Assembly: GCF_004331285.1 (NCBI RefSeq)
Contig: NZ_SJOH01000001.1
Span: 1 to 64,000 of the forward strand
DNA length: 64,000 nucleotides
Source of the DNA: Acinetobacter sp. ANC 3781
GTDB taxonomy: Bacteria; Pseudomonadota; Gammaproteobacteria; Pseudomonadales; Moraxellaceae
Reading direction: 5' to 3'
This document shows positions 9,186 to 17,583 of the stretch, in pieces (position 1 is the first letter of the stretch; every line of letters begins with the position of its first letter). The translations under genes and the position numbers were made by a program. The notes under the pieces were generated by a model. The model had not been told where the DNA came from. It worked only from the letters and a program-made list of their open reading frames with translations, and ran no database searches.

Positions 9186-10022
9186 ATGTCAAATACAGTT
9201 AAAAACAATACCAAACTTTGGGTCATCGCAGCAGTAGTGATTGCACTTGTGGTCGGGTTGACAGGCTATCGCTGGATCAATAGCGATAAAAACAGCAGCA
9301 CCCTTAAAATAGGTATTAGCCCACCCTATGCTGAACTTTTAAGAAGTGTGGCTGACGATGTTAAAGCCCAAGGTATTAATGTCGAACTGATCGAGTTTTC
9401 AGACTGGCAAGCACCCAATGTTGCGGTTCAGAACGGCGATATTGATGCCAACTTCTTTCAGCAGAGTGTGTTTCTGGCCAATGCCGTACGTGAAACGGGT
9501 TATAACCTGTATGCCTTTGGCAAAGGTTCTGGCAGTCATGTCGGTTTATATTCCAAAAAATATCGTTCGCTTAATCAAATTCCAGATCAAGCCAAAGTAG
9601 TGGTGCCGAATGATCCTGTGAACTTATCCCGTGGCTTGACGCTATTGGCTCGTGCAGGTTTGCTTACTGTAAAAGATATCAACAATGAATTGACTACATT
9701 GCAGGACATCACCAGCAACCCGAAACAGCTCAAGTTAATTGAAGTTGAAGGTCCACAAACAGCGCATGCGTATAACGAAGCTGACCTGATTATGGGCTTC
9801 CCGCATTATTTAAAAATGGCCAAAGTCGCTGACCCAAATTCAGCCCTAATTGTCGACCCAGTGGATAAAAAATACGCCATTTTATTTGTGACGCGTAAAG
9901 ACTACCCGGATCAAGACCAAAAACTGGCGACTTTTGTCCAAGCCTTTCAAAACTCTGCCAAAGTTCGCGAAATTTTGAATGAAGATTTTGGCCAAGGCAT
10001 GTGGTTTGAAGGCTGGAAATAA
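9186..10022 (+). CDS. NlpA/MetQ-family ABC substrate-binding protein, second copy
   Basis: This 278-residue paralogue of the preceding protein keeps EFSDWQAPNVAVQNGDIDANFF, VVVPNDPVNLSRGL and the terminal FGQGMWFEGWK. ATG 9186 lies 4 bases after the previous stop; the frame is open further upstream inside the preceding gene but that stretch is out of family. It too lacks a lipobox cysteine and has a hydrophobic helix at about residues 11-27. Two binding proteins feeding one MetNI pair would widen the range of sulfur compounds imported. Confidence 0.88.
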   Translation: MSNTVKNNTKLWVIAAVVIALVVGLTGYRWINSDKNSSTLKIGISPPYAELLRSVADDVKAQGINVELIEFSDWQAPNVAVQNGDIDANFFQQSVFLANAVRETGYNLYAFGKGSGSHVGLYSKKYRSLNQIPDQAKVVVPNDPVNLSRGLTLLARAGLLTVKDINNELTTLQDITSNPKQLKLIEVEGPQTAHAYNEADLIMGFPHYLKMAKVADPNSALIVDPVDKKYAILFVTRKDYPDQDQKLATFVQAFQNSAKVREILNEDFGQGMWFEGWK

Positions 10023-10033
10023 GGAGAATAACC

Positions 10034-11104
10034 ATGGTGAGTTTCGGTTCACAAATCGATTTTTCCGTGCCGCATATTCAAATCCGGCACTTGAATAAAT
10101 TTTATGATGTACAGGACAAACAGGTACATGCCTTAAAGAATATTAATCTAGATATTCCACAAGGCAAGATTCTGGGCATTATTGGTAAAAGTGGTGCAGG
10201 CAAATCCTCGCTGCTTCGTACCCTAAATGGATTGGAACAGGCCAATGAAGGCAATATTCATATTCATCAACAGGAAATAGCCACCTTAAGTCATCAGGAT
10301 TTAATTCAGTTGCGCCAAAAAATTGGCATGATTTTCCAGCATTTCAATTTAATGTCGGCAAAAACCGTTTGGGAAAATGTCGCCCTGCCTTTGAAAATTT
10401 CCAACTTTAATAAGGCGGACATTCAACAGCGCGTCAATGAAGTGCTGGAACTGGTCGGGCTGAGCGATAAGGCGCAACATTATCCGTCACAGCTTTCGGG
10501 TGGGCAAAAACAGCGTGTCGGGATTGCCCGTGCTTTGGTTAGTCATCCTGAAATTTTACTCTGCGATGAAGCGACTTCTGCACTCGATCCTGAAAGTACC
10601 TCGGTTGTGCTTTCCCTGCTCAAAGAAATCAATCAGAAACTGGGAATTACCATTGTGTTGATTACCCATGAAATGCAGGTGATCCGTGAAATCTGCGATC
10701 AGGTGGTGGTAATTGAGAAAGGCGAAATTGTAGAGTCTGGGCAAGTCTGGTCTGTGTTTTCTAATCCAGAACAGCCGATTACCCAAGAGCTACTCAATCT
10801 GGAACAACTGAATTTGCCATTTACCGTTTATCCAGAAAAGGACAATGCGGCTTCACATACCATTTTAAAACTGAAATATGCCAGTGAAGCTAGACATTCT
10901 CCTGATCTTGCACAAATTTTAAATCGCTTTGGGCATTCGGTACATCTCTATCAAAGTCATATTGATACCATACAAAATCATTTAGTCGGTACGTTAATCG
11001 TTGGTATAGCTGATCTAGATATTGATCTCCAGCAACTCACGCAACAATTAAAAAACCAGATTGCGCATCTAGAGGTATTGGGCTATGCACGACCAACTCA
11101 TTGA
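10034..11104 (+). CDS. metN: Methionine-type ABC transporter ATP-binding protein (MetN-like)
   Basis: This 356-residue ATPase has Walker A (GKSGAGKSS, about residue 50), signature LSGGQKQRVGIARAL (about 155), Walker B (LLCDEATSALDP) and the switch histidine (ITHEM). After residue 270 comes a NIL domain, the regulatory region of MetN that senses internal substrate and inhibits transport. AAGGAG lies 8 bases before the ATG. Its 3' end overlaps metI by 20 bases. The name follows the family; in this operon the substrate may be an organosulfur compound and not methionine itself. Confidence 0.92.
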   Translation: MVSFGSQIDFSVPHIQIRHLNKFYDVQDKQVHALKNINLDIPQGKILGIIGKSGAGKSSLLRTLNGLEQANEGNIHIHQQEIATLSHQDLIQLRQKIGMIFQHFNLMSAKTVWENVALPLKISNFNKADIQQRVNEVLELVGLSDKAQHYPSQLSGGQKQRVGIARALVSHPEILLCDEATSALDPESTSVVLSLLKEINQKLGITIVLITHEMQVIREICDQVVVIEKGEIVESGQVWSVFSNPEQPITQELLNLEQLNLPFTVYPEKDNAASHTILKLKYASEARHSPDLAQILNRFGHSVHLYQSHIDTIQNHLVGTLIVGIADLDIDLQQLTQQLKNQIAHLEVLGYARPTH

Positions 11105-11744
11105 TCTGTTGATTACTGGCACCATCGATACTTTAGTGATGGTCGGGGTTTCAGCATTTTTTGCCTTGCTGATTGGTCTGCCGATGGCCGTGATTTTGGT
11201 CAATACTTCGGAATACGGTATTTATCCTTCGAAAAGCATTAATCAGTCTTTGGGATGGATCGTAAATATTACCCGCTCCATTCCCTTCCTGATTTTAATG
11301 GTCGCACTGATTCCATTGACTCGACTTATCGTTGGCACCAGTTATGGGGTATGGGCAGCCGTTGTTCCCTTGACCTTAGCTGCAACACCTTTCTTTGCAC
11401 GTATTGCGGAAGTCAGTTTGCGTGAAGTCGATCAGGGCTTGATCGAGGCTGCACAAGCCATGGGCTGTAACCGCAAACAGATTGTCTGGCATGTACTGCT
11501 TCCAGAAGCGCTACCCGGTATTGTGGCAGGATTTACCGTCACTTTAGTTACCATGATCAACTCATCCGCAATTGCTGGTGCTATTGGCGCAGGCGGTTTG
11601 GGAGATATTGCTTACCGTTATGGTTATCAGCGTTTTGATATGCAAATCATGCTTGCCGTTATTGTTGTACTGATTGTTTTAGTCATGCTCATTCAAACAA
11701 CGGGCGACACCCTTGCCAACCAACTGGACAAACGTAAAATTTAA
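11085..11744 (+). CDS. metI: Methionine-type ABC transporter permease (MetI-like)
   Basis: The 219-residue inner-membrane permease has five or more hydrophobic segments and the ABC permease loop EAAQAMGCNRKQIVWHVLLPEA (starting near residue 125), which contacts the ATPase. SIPFLILMVALIPLTR and INSSAIAGAIGAGGLGD are typical of MetI. It overlaps the metN end and is the last gene of the seven-gene sulfur operon. Confidence 0.92.
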   Translation: MHDQLIDLLITGTIDTLVMVGVSAFFALLIGLPMAVILVNTSEYGIYPSKSINQSLGWIVNITRSIPFLILMVALIPLTRLIVGTSYGVWAAVVPLTLAATPFFARIAEVSLREVDQGLIEAAQAMGCNRKQIVWHVLLPEALPGIVAGFTVTLVTMINSSAIAGAIGAGGLGDIAYRYGYQRFDMQIMLAVIVVLIVLVMLIQTTGDTLANQLDKRKI

Positions 11745-11774
11745 AGGATATACATTTCAGTTGTTTTCAATAAA

Positions 11775-11812
11775 CATGAAAGCCATGACCTGACTTTGTG
11801 GTGGCTTTCATG
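11775..11812 (+). terminator. Perfect 11-bp inverted repeat between metI and ychF
   Basis: CATGAAAGCCA and TGGCTTTCATG pair perfectly around a 16-base loop, 30 bases after metI. No T-run follows directly, so it could be a factor-dependent stop, an mRNA 3'-end stabiliser or an operator of ychF, whose start is 45 bases further on. Confidence 0.5.
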
Positions 11813-11856
11813 TAAAATCAGCCACAATTTTTAAAGTATACTTTGTGAGTCATTAC

Positions 11857-12948
11857 ATGGGTTTTAATTGCGGTATTGTCGGCTTGCCGAACGTTGGTAA
11901 ATCTACACTTTTCAATGCATTGACTAAAGCTGCGATTGCTGCAGAAAACTTCCCGTTCTGTACCATTGAACCAAACACCGGTATTGTTCCTGTACCTGAT
12001 CCACGTTTAGACAAATTGACCGCCATTGTAAAACCACAACGCGTGATTCCAACTTCTATGGAATTCGTTGATATTGCAGGTTTGGTTGCAGGTGCCTCTA
12101 AAGGTGAAGGCTTGGGTAACCAGTTCCTTGCCAACATCCGTGAAACCGATGCAATTGCACACGTGGTTCGTTGTTTTGAAGATGAAAACGTGATTCATGT
12201 AAATGGTAAAATTGATCCGCTAGATGACATCGCAACCATCAACACAGAACTTGCACTGGCTGACCTTGAAGCCGTTGCCAAAGCCATCACCCGTTTAACA
12301 AAATCTGCAAAAAGTGGCGACAAAGAAGCGATTGCTGTTAAAGCAATTTTGGAGAAAATCCAACCATTACTGGATGAAGGCAAACCGGCTCGTGCAGCTG
12401 ATCTTGATGATGATGAACGTAAATTGGTGCGTGGTTTTGGTTTAATGACTTTAAAACCAACCATGTACATTGCCAACGTGGCTGAAGATGGTTTTGAAAA
12501 CAATCCACATCTGGATGCAGTTAAAAAATTAGCGGCTGAAGAAAATGCGATTGTGGTTCCACTTTGCAACCAGATTGAAGCAGAAATTTCTTTGCTTGAA
12601 GATGAAGACCGTGCTGAATTCCTTGAAGCAATGGGTATGGAAGAACCAGGTCTTAACGTGGTAATCCGTGCAGGCTATTCACTGCTTGGCTTACAAACAT
12701 ACTTCACTGCAGGTGTACAAGAAGTTCGTGCATGGACAGTTAAGGTTGGCGCGACTGCACCTCAAGCGGCCGGTGTGATTCACACTGACTTTGAAAAAGG
12801 CTTTATTCGCGCTGAATGTGTTGCTTATGATGATTTCATTCAATACAACGGCGAAGCTGGCGCAAAAGAAGCTGGTAAATGGCGTCTAGAAGGTAAAACT
12901 TACATCGTTCAAGACGGTGATGTTTTACACTTCCGTTTTAACGTCTAA
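11857..12948 (+). CDS. ychF: Redox-regulated ATPase YchF (OLA1 family)
   Basis: The 363-residue P-loop protein starts [17 protein letters not shown], containing Walker A GLPNVGKS, followed by [20 protein letters not shown] (switch II, about residue 65) and a C-terminal TGS-like domain with [19 protein letters not shown]. YchF/OLA1 lacks the usual GTPase NKxD and hydrolyses ATP; it associates with ribosomes and modulates stress responses. A GTG four codons upstream is in frame, but the conserved start is ATG 11857. It forms a single-gene unit with a strong terminator. Confidence 0.96.
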   Translation: MGFNCGIVGLPNVGKSTLFNALTKAAIAAENFPFCTIEPNTGIVPVPDPRLDKLTAIVKPQRVIPTSMEFVDIAGLVAGASKGEGLGNQFLANIRETDAIAHVVRCFEDENVIHVNGKIDPLDDIATINTELALADLEAVAKAITRLTKSAKSGDKEAIAVKAILEKIQPLLDEGKPARAADLDDDERKLVRGFGLMTLKPTMYIANVAEDGFENNPHLDAVKKLAAEENAIVVPLCNQIEAEISLLEDEDRAEFLEAMGMEEPGLNVVIRAGYSLLGLQTYFTAGVQEVRAWTVKVGATAPQAAGVIHTDFEKGFIRAECVAYDDFIQYNGEAGAKEAGKWRLEGKTYIVQDGDVLHFRFNV

Positions 12949-12957
12949 TCCGACAGC

Positions 12958-12990
12958 AAAAAAGCCAGCGCTACGCTGGCTTTTTTATTT
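12958..12990 (+). terminator. Terminator of ychF
   Basis: AAAGCCAGCG and CGCTGGCTTT pair around CTA and run into TTTTTT. It is a classical intrinsic terminator. Confidence 0.9.
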
Positions 12991-13459
12991 TCTTAGATTG
13001 TTAAAATTGACTTAAGATAAACCTTTAAGTCCCTACAACATGCAGCTTTAATCCGAGCATTGAAATATCCCTTCTTTTTCCGGCTAAATAGGGAGATTGT
13101 TTAAAGTTCAGGAAGCCTCGAAACATTGTTTATAAAAGAAGTGCTAACCCGCCCGTACTTTTCCATTTTGACTAATTCAACTTTGAGAGTTAATTAGATA
13201 CCTTATAATTTTGCATTAGATCCAGTTTTTAATATGAATGGTTTTAATGCCTAATAACTTAGGCTATTTAATATAAGCGCAATCCACTATTTTATTCTGA
13301 TTTAATCAGATCCCGCATAAGCTTAATGCTAGCTTAAAACTAAAAATATGCCGACAATTTCATCCTAAAATCTTGCTGTTTAGCAACCATGTTACAACTC
13401 AATCCCTAATCAAATTTGCCTAATTTATCTACAGGCACTAATGCCTTTATTTCAGAATA
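12991..13459. other. Intergenic region with no recognised feature
   Basis: About 470 bases separate ychF from the exported peptide gene. I see stop-rich DNA in all frames, no terminator-like hairpin beyond that of ychF, and no repeat. It should contain the promoter of the following gene. Confidence 0.45.
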
Positions 13460-13792
13460 ATGAAAATGAAAAAACTCAGCACAATCTTTACAGCAGCTAT
13501 CCTCACTATGCTTAGTGCAACTGCATTTGCTTGCCCTAAAGGCACCACCATGACGGGAGGTACAGGTCCAAATCATAAAGGCGGTAAATGTGTTTCAACT
13601 GCCCATGCTCCAAAACATACAGCAAATCATGAGAAAAAAGCAGAGCATCAAATGATGAACTCAGATCACAACATGATGAAAACGGATAAAAAAGCTGCAA
13701 CTTCCGCCTCTAAAACTACTGCACCTCAAGCCCCTATGCATGAAAATATGCACGAAAACAAAACCCCTGAAAAACAGGCATCCAAATATTAA
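13460..13792 (+). CDS. Small exported Met/His-rich protein (110 aa)
   Basis: An N-terminal signal peptide (MKMKKLSTIFTAAILTMLSATAFA) with likely cleavage after AFA is followed by CPKGTTMTGGTGPNHKGGKC. That is a short two-cysteine head, then a low-complexity tail rich in His, Met and Lys (HQMMNSDHNMMK, MHENMHENK). Clustered Met and His in a periplasmic peptide recall copper- or silver-binding proteins such as SilE or CopK, but no metal-resistance gene is adjacent, so metal binding is a guess. It is monocistronic with its own terminator. Confidence 0.75.
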   Translation: MKMKKLSTIFTAAILTMLSATAFACPKGTTMTGGTGPNHKGGKCVSTAHAPKHTANHEKKAEHQMMNSDHNMMKTDKKAATSASKTTAPQAPMHENMHENKTPEKQASKY

Positions 13793-13817
13793 AACGGCCT
13801 GCCTCATAACGGTACAT

Positions 13818-13848
13818 AAAAAAGCCGGTTCAATAAACCGGCTTTTTT
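13818..13848. terminator. Bidirectional terminator between convergent genes
   Basis: AAAAAAGCCGGTT and AACCGGCTTTTTT pair around CAATA. It has an A-run before and a T-run after, so it can serve both the exported-peptide gene and the leftward Mpo1-like gene. Confidence 0.9.
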
Positions 13849-13866
13849 ATGTTTAAGCTATGCATG

Positions 13867-14400
13867 TTAAGTGATATTCACAGTCTTGACATCCATTTCA
13901 GCGCGTAATAGACGTGCATGATCAAGCATACGCTGCTCCAATTCCTTACGAAAACCGAGCATAAATACCAGTTCTGCCAAAACAAATAAGGGCCCAATCG
14001 CTAAACCAATAATATCATCGGTAAAAGCAGGCTTTTTCTTCTCATAAAAATGTCCCACAAACTGAAATACCCAACCTACCACAAAAATACCAATACTTAA
14101 GCTTAACCAAACTACGAGTTCTAGATGGGCAATTTTCAAAGCCAAGGGATAGGCAGCGATCAGAATGATCAACATAATTAAAGCAAAAATTCGGTCGAGG
14201 CTAAAATAGTAAATACTGGTGACTACTATCAGCACTAATGCCAAGGTGATTTCCATTCCTGACAGCATCCCCCCTGCTCTTGCAGTTAAGCAGAGAATCG
14301 CAAACACAATTAAAGGAATACCCACAAAATGCGTCAAAATATTTTTGTGATCTAGGTGATACGCTGCATACTGGCTTAACAGCTGTTCTAATTTGGTCAT
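13867..14400 (-). CDS. Mpo1-like (DUF962) membrane protein
   Basis: This 177-residue protein matches the Mpo1/YGL010w family: MTKLEQLLSQYAAYHLDHKN, THFVGIPLIVF, four to five hydrophobic segments, and HFYEKKKPAF near residue 120. The conserved His residues (YHLDHKN, THFVG, GHFYE) are those proposed to hold iron in yeast Mpo1, a dioxygenase acting on 2-hydroxy fatty acids. The start is ATG 14400, with AAGGAAG 6 bases upstream; an 18-codon open extension lacks support. It is divergent from the Crp-type regulator, which could control it. Confidence 0.8.
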   Translation of the reverse strand: MTKLEQLLSQYAAYHLDHKNILTHFVGIPLIVFAILCLTARAGGMLSGMEITLALVLIVVTSIYYFSLDRIFALIMLIILIAAYPLALKIAHLELVVWLSLSIGIFVVGWVFQFVGHFYEKKKPAFTDDIIGLAIGPLFVLAELVFMLGFRKELEQRMLDHARLLRAEMDVKTVNIT

Positions 14401-14467
14401 GTTATTCTTCCTTGCTACACTCATCCTTTCACTATATAAAAAAACCCAAGACAAAGTTGTCGGCTAA

Positions 14468-15199
14468 ATGACAACTGACTTCAAAAAAGGAATTGAAGTG
14501 CTAGAACCCATTTATATTGATCATTTAGAACATAATGCATGGTTTTCACAATTACCTTCAATGTTCAAGGAATTTATTGTCAGTCATGCTGTTCAACAGC
14601 ATTTTGCTAAGGAACAGGCCATCTTTCGTTCAGGAAATTCATTCAATGGCATCTATGCTGTTTTAGAAGGCGCGGTTCGCTTAGGCTATATCGATATTGA
14701 AGGTAAAGAATCTGTAGCGGCGATTGTGGAACCAATTATGTGGTTTGGCGAAATATCACTGGTCGATGCCCAGCCCCGCTCCCACAATGCCATTACGACT
14801 CAAAAGAGCCTGATCTTACACATTCCCAGTGCAGCGATAAAAAATTTACTGCAACAATATCCTCTGTTCTGGTATCACATTGCACAGTTGACCAGTCAAA
14901 AGTTACGCTTTGCTTTTTTAGAGCTGATTGCAATTCAGACGCAAAGCCTCACGCAACGTTTAGCGCAGCGCTTACTCTTTATATTAAATGGCTATGGCAA
15001 TCATTTGATGATTGAAACAAATACCATTCATTTATCTCAAGAACAATTGGCGCAAATGCTGACCTGTTCCCGACAAACCGTAAACCAGGAACTGCAAGAC
15101 TTAGAGAAGCAGAGTATTTTGCGGCTTTCTTTTCGGAAAATCGAAATTTTTGATCTGGGTAAATTGCATCGAATCGCACATGCATCTTCAGACTTTTAA
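14468..15199 (+). CDS. Crp/Fnr-family transcriptional regulator
   Basis: The 243-residue protein has an N-terminal cyclic-nucleotide-binding-like beta-roll (GNSFNGIYAVLEGAVRLGY near residue 60; MWFGEISLVD near 95) and a C-terminal winged helix (LSQEQLAQMLTCSRQTVNQEL near 190-210). It lacks the Fnr cysteine cluster, and the residues of the cAMP pocket (RxS) are not evident, so the signal is unknown. Start choice: ATG 14468 has no ribosome-binding site, while GTG 14498 has AAGG 7 bases upstream and would give 233 residues. It lies divergent to the Mpo1-like gene with only 67 bases between them, the usual place for autoregulation. Confidence 0.88.
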   Translation: MTTDFKKGIEVLEPIYIDHLEHNAWFSQLPSMFKEFIVSHAVQQHFAKEQAIFRSGNSFNGIYAVLEGAVRLGYIDIEGKESVAAIVEPIMWFGEISLVDAQPRSHNAITTQKSLILHIPSAAIKNLLQQYPLFWYHIAQLTSQKLRFAFLELIAIQTQSLTQRLAQRLLFILNGYGNHLMIETNTIHLSQEQLAQMLTCSRQTVNQELQDLEKQSILRLSFRKIEIFDLGKLHRIAHASSDF

Positions 15200-15321
15200 A
15201 TAACAGAATATATATAAATAAGATCTGAATGATTGAGAGGCAGTACCGTTACAATATTTATCTTATTCAGGCATCATTAGGCCTAGATTAATATCGCACT
15301 TATTATTCTTATAGCAATCCA

Positions 15322-15498
15322 TTACGAACGTAATTGGCAAACATTAACGTTATCAAAATCATTGCTACAAGGCGCAACTTCATTTTCACTTTCTGATGTA
15401 GATTGGATTGACTGTAATTGTTCTGCTGCAATTACCCCATTACTCACAGCACTCAAAACAACAGCCATACTTATTGATAAAAACACTTTATGAAACAA
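15322..15498 (-). CDS. Small exported peptide (58 aa), TTG start
   Basis: The frame starts at TTG 15498 with AGGAG 9 bases upstream and ends at TAA 15322-15324. The product has a signal peptide (MFHKVFLSISMAVVLSAVSN, continuing GVIAA) with likely cleavage after IAA. The mature part of about 33 residues is Ser/Glu-rich with two cysteines (VAPCSNDFDN, VNVCQL), which could form a disulfide in the periplasm. The unusual start codon and small size make it easy to miss. Ribosome-binding site, signal peptide and clean stop together support it. Function unknown. Confidence 0.6.
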   Translation of the reverse strand: MFHKVFLSISMAVVLSAVSNGVIAAEQLQSIQSTSESENEVAPCSNDFDNVNVCQLRS

Positions 15499-15691
15499 TT
15501 TTTTTTACTCCTGATAATTTTAGAGTTAAATAAAATTAGAATTTAATCCAAACAAATATAAAATAACACCAATTATTATAAATAAATTATCACTTGGAGA
15601 TAATTTTATATACTTATTGTATTTTCATTTTATTCTTTTATTCATTCTTTAAAACTATAAGTAGAAATAAAATTCAAAAAATGAACGAAAA

Positions 15692-15715
15692 AAAACGAGG
15701 CCTTTGCCTCGTTTT
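15692..15715 (-). terminator. Terminator of the lipoprotein gene
   Basis: AAAACGAGGC and GCCTCGTTTT pair around CTTT, followed by T's on the minus strand, 8 bases beyond the lipoprotein stop codon. Confidence 0.85.
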
Positions 15716-15722
15716 AACTATA

Positions 15723-16205
15723 TTAAACCCCTTTCTTTTTCGGGTCAGTATTTCCAAGTTCAGGATTATCAATTGCATCCTTACACTGTTGCTTATCTCG
15801 TTCGTAATCTGTCTGCTTTTGTGCAACCGAACTGGATTGATCTATTGTTTCACGCGCCCATATTTCCAGACTGGTCAATGCTTTACGACATAGGGCATAT
15901 TTGCCTTCAGTCACAGAATCGGTCATTTTGACATTAATACGCCAATCGGTGCTTAACTTGCGGGCCGGCTTACGAACCTGTTCTTCAAGTACGTCCAGTT
16001 GTTTTGCATATACCAAACCGTCAACCTGATTCATGAATTTCCAGGCTTCATTGGCATAGCTGGTCGCATCATTAGTGAGCTTGGGTGCAGCCTTAATTTC
16101 AACTTTCTGTTTCGGTTCTTCAGATGAGTTACCACAAGCCTGCAATGCAAAAATACTGCACAGTACAGAAATCATCACGATTGCACGTGATTTGAACGCA
16201 AACAT
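15723..16205 (-). CDS. Lipoprotein of unknown function (160 aa)
   Basis: The N-terminus is a lipoprotein signal: positively charged start, hydrophobic core, and lipobox LQAC with Cys at about residue 24. The mature protein is mostly helical and charged, with TSLEIWARETIDQSS and a Lys-rich tail ending DPKKKGV. I do not recognise the family. It has its own terminator and lies divergent to azlC. Confidence 0.75.
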   Translation of the reverse strand: MFAFKSRAIVMISVLCSIFALQACGNSSEEPKQKVEIKAAPKLTNDATSYANEAWKFMNQVDGLVYAKQLDVLEEQVRKPARKLSTDWRINVKMTDSVTEGKYALCRKALTSLEIWARETIDQSSSVAQKQTDYERDKQQCKDAIDNPELGNTDPKKKGV

Positions 16206-16306
16206 ATCCGCTGCCTATACAAACATTTCGGCACTATGCTAGTGAATTCGGGTAGAATACTCAATCAACATTTTCCCCTCATTGTCTAATTCTCCTTAGG
16301 TGTGTC

Positions 16307-17062
16307 GTGTCTGAGCACAAAATCCTTCCAGTACAAGCTGCTGGCTTTTGGCAAGGCGCTAAAGATAGTCAAGCCATTATTTTTACCTATCTTCCTGTTT
16401 CTTTTGCTTTCGGTGTTTCTGCAACACAATTTGGCTTTACTCCTTGGGAGGCCCTGTTTTTATCCTGCTCTATGTATGCTGGTGCCAGTCAGTTTTTAGT
16501 GGTGGCTTTACTGGGTAGTGGTACATCCATCTGGATGACAGCCCTCACCGTGATTGCTTTAGACATTCGTCATCTACTCTATGGTCCAGCCCTTCAAAAC
16601 CTGATTCAAGATAAATTAAACCTAAAAAAGACAGCCTTTTGGGCGTGGGGTCTAACCGATGAAGTGTTTGCTTCCGGGATGATTAAACTATCGCAACGTC
16701 GTCAGGAATGGTCTGAGTCCTGGATGTTGGGGGTAAGCCTGTTCAGCTGGATATCATGGGCTTTGGGTTCGTTCTTAGGGGGCTTATTCGCGGACCAAGT
16801 CAGTCACTTACCGCAATTTTTGCAAGCCGCGCTGGATTTCCTGCTTCCTGCCCTGTTCTTGAGCTTCCTGCTGGCGGCATTTGAAAAGAAACATACTTTT
16901 ATCGTCGCTGTTTGTTTAATTGTGTCCGCTATCGCCTGTTATTTCATTAATTTATCGGCTGCGATTTTCATTGGAATTTTATCCGGTATTTTAGCCGGTT
17001 TATTTAAGCACTATATTTTAAAACAGCATGATGATGAATTTGGAGAGCCTCATGAATCTTGA
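16307..17062 (+). CDS. azlC: AzlC-family branched-chain amino acid exporter subunit
   Basis: This 251-residue protein has about six hydrophobic segments and the AzlC blocks PVSFAFGVSATQFG, SMYAGASQFLVVALLG and LDIRHLLYGPAL. AzlC with AzlD exports branched-chain amino acids or analogues through the inner membrane (LIV-E family). The start is GTG 16307 (leader CTTAGGTGTGTC). The azlD start lies inside its last codons, so the two are translationally coupled. Confidence 0.9.
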   Translation: MSEHKILPVQAAGFWQGAKDSQAIIFTYLPVSFAFGVSATQFGFTPWEALFLSCSMYAGASQFLVVALLGSGTSIWMTALTVIALDIRHLLYGPALQNLIQDKLNLKKTAFWAWGLTDEVFASGMIKLSQRRQEWSESWMLGVSLFSWISWALGSFLGGLFADQVSHLPQFLQAALDFLLPALFLSFLLAAFEKKHTFIVAVCLIVSAIACYFINLSAAIFIGILSGILAGLFKHYILKQHDDEFGEPHES

Positions 17063-17399
17063 AATTATTCTGGTGGGGATCATTGTCGGAATTGCCAATT
17101 TTGCTTCACGTTTCGGTCCTTTTTATGTGCTTCAAAAACATCAGCAAAAATCACAAAAACGTGGCTCGGTCTGGATCAAAATTGCTTTAGGCAGTATTGG
17201 TATTGCCGCGATTAGTTCCATGTTAGTGGTCGCCACTCTTCCGCCGCTGATGGAAACACCAAATAAAAGCTTTGCCATGTTGATGGGTTTTTTAACCTTA
17301 GCCGGGCTGTATTTTAAGTTTAAGCAAATTGTTCCTGCGACTTTAACCGCAGCCGTGACCTATGGTTTGATTTATACCTACCTGCCTTTTTATTTCTAA
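17052..17399 (+). CDS. azlD: AzlD-family branched-chain amino acid exporter subunit
   Basis: This 115-residue, four-helix membrane protein has the AzlD signature IANFASRFGPFYVLQ. ATG 17052 follows GGAGAG and overlaps the azlC end by 11 bases; upstream in-frame ATGs lie inside azlC and lack a ribosome site. It is the small partner of AzlC and is needed for export in characterised systems. Confidence 0.88.
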   Translation: MNLEIILVGIIVGIANFASRFGPFYVLQKHQQKSQKRGSVWIKIALGSIGIAAISSMLVVATLPPLMETPNKSFAMLMGFLTLAGLYFKFKQIVPATLTAAVTYGLIYTYLPFYF

Positions 17400-17415
17400 A
17401 GCCTAGATATCTAAA

Positions 17416-17466
17416 CTCCCTATCAAGATCCTTCTTTTATAAAGAGGAATTTAGGGAGATTTTTTA
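17416..17466 (+). terminator. Terminator of azlCD
   Basis: CTCCCTA pairs with TAGGGAG across a long loop that contains an inner ATCCTTCTTT/AAAGAGGAAT pairing, then T's. The stem is imperfect but well placed. Confidence 0.65.
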
Positions 17467-17583
17467 AATAACTTTATAAATAAAATTGTTAGACAATATC
17501 ATTATTTTATATGAATCCAGGCTTATCACCCCCATCAGTTCTGCTATGCTAAAAGCCCATAAAATCAAGCATGGATGATTTAC

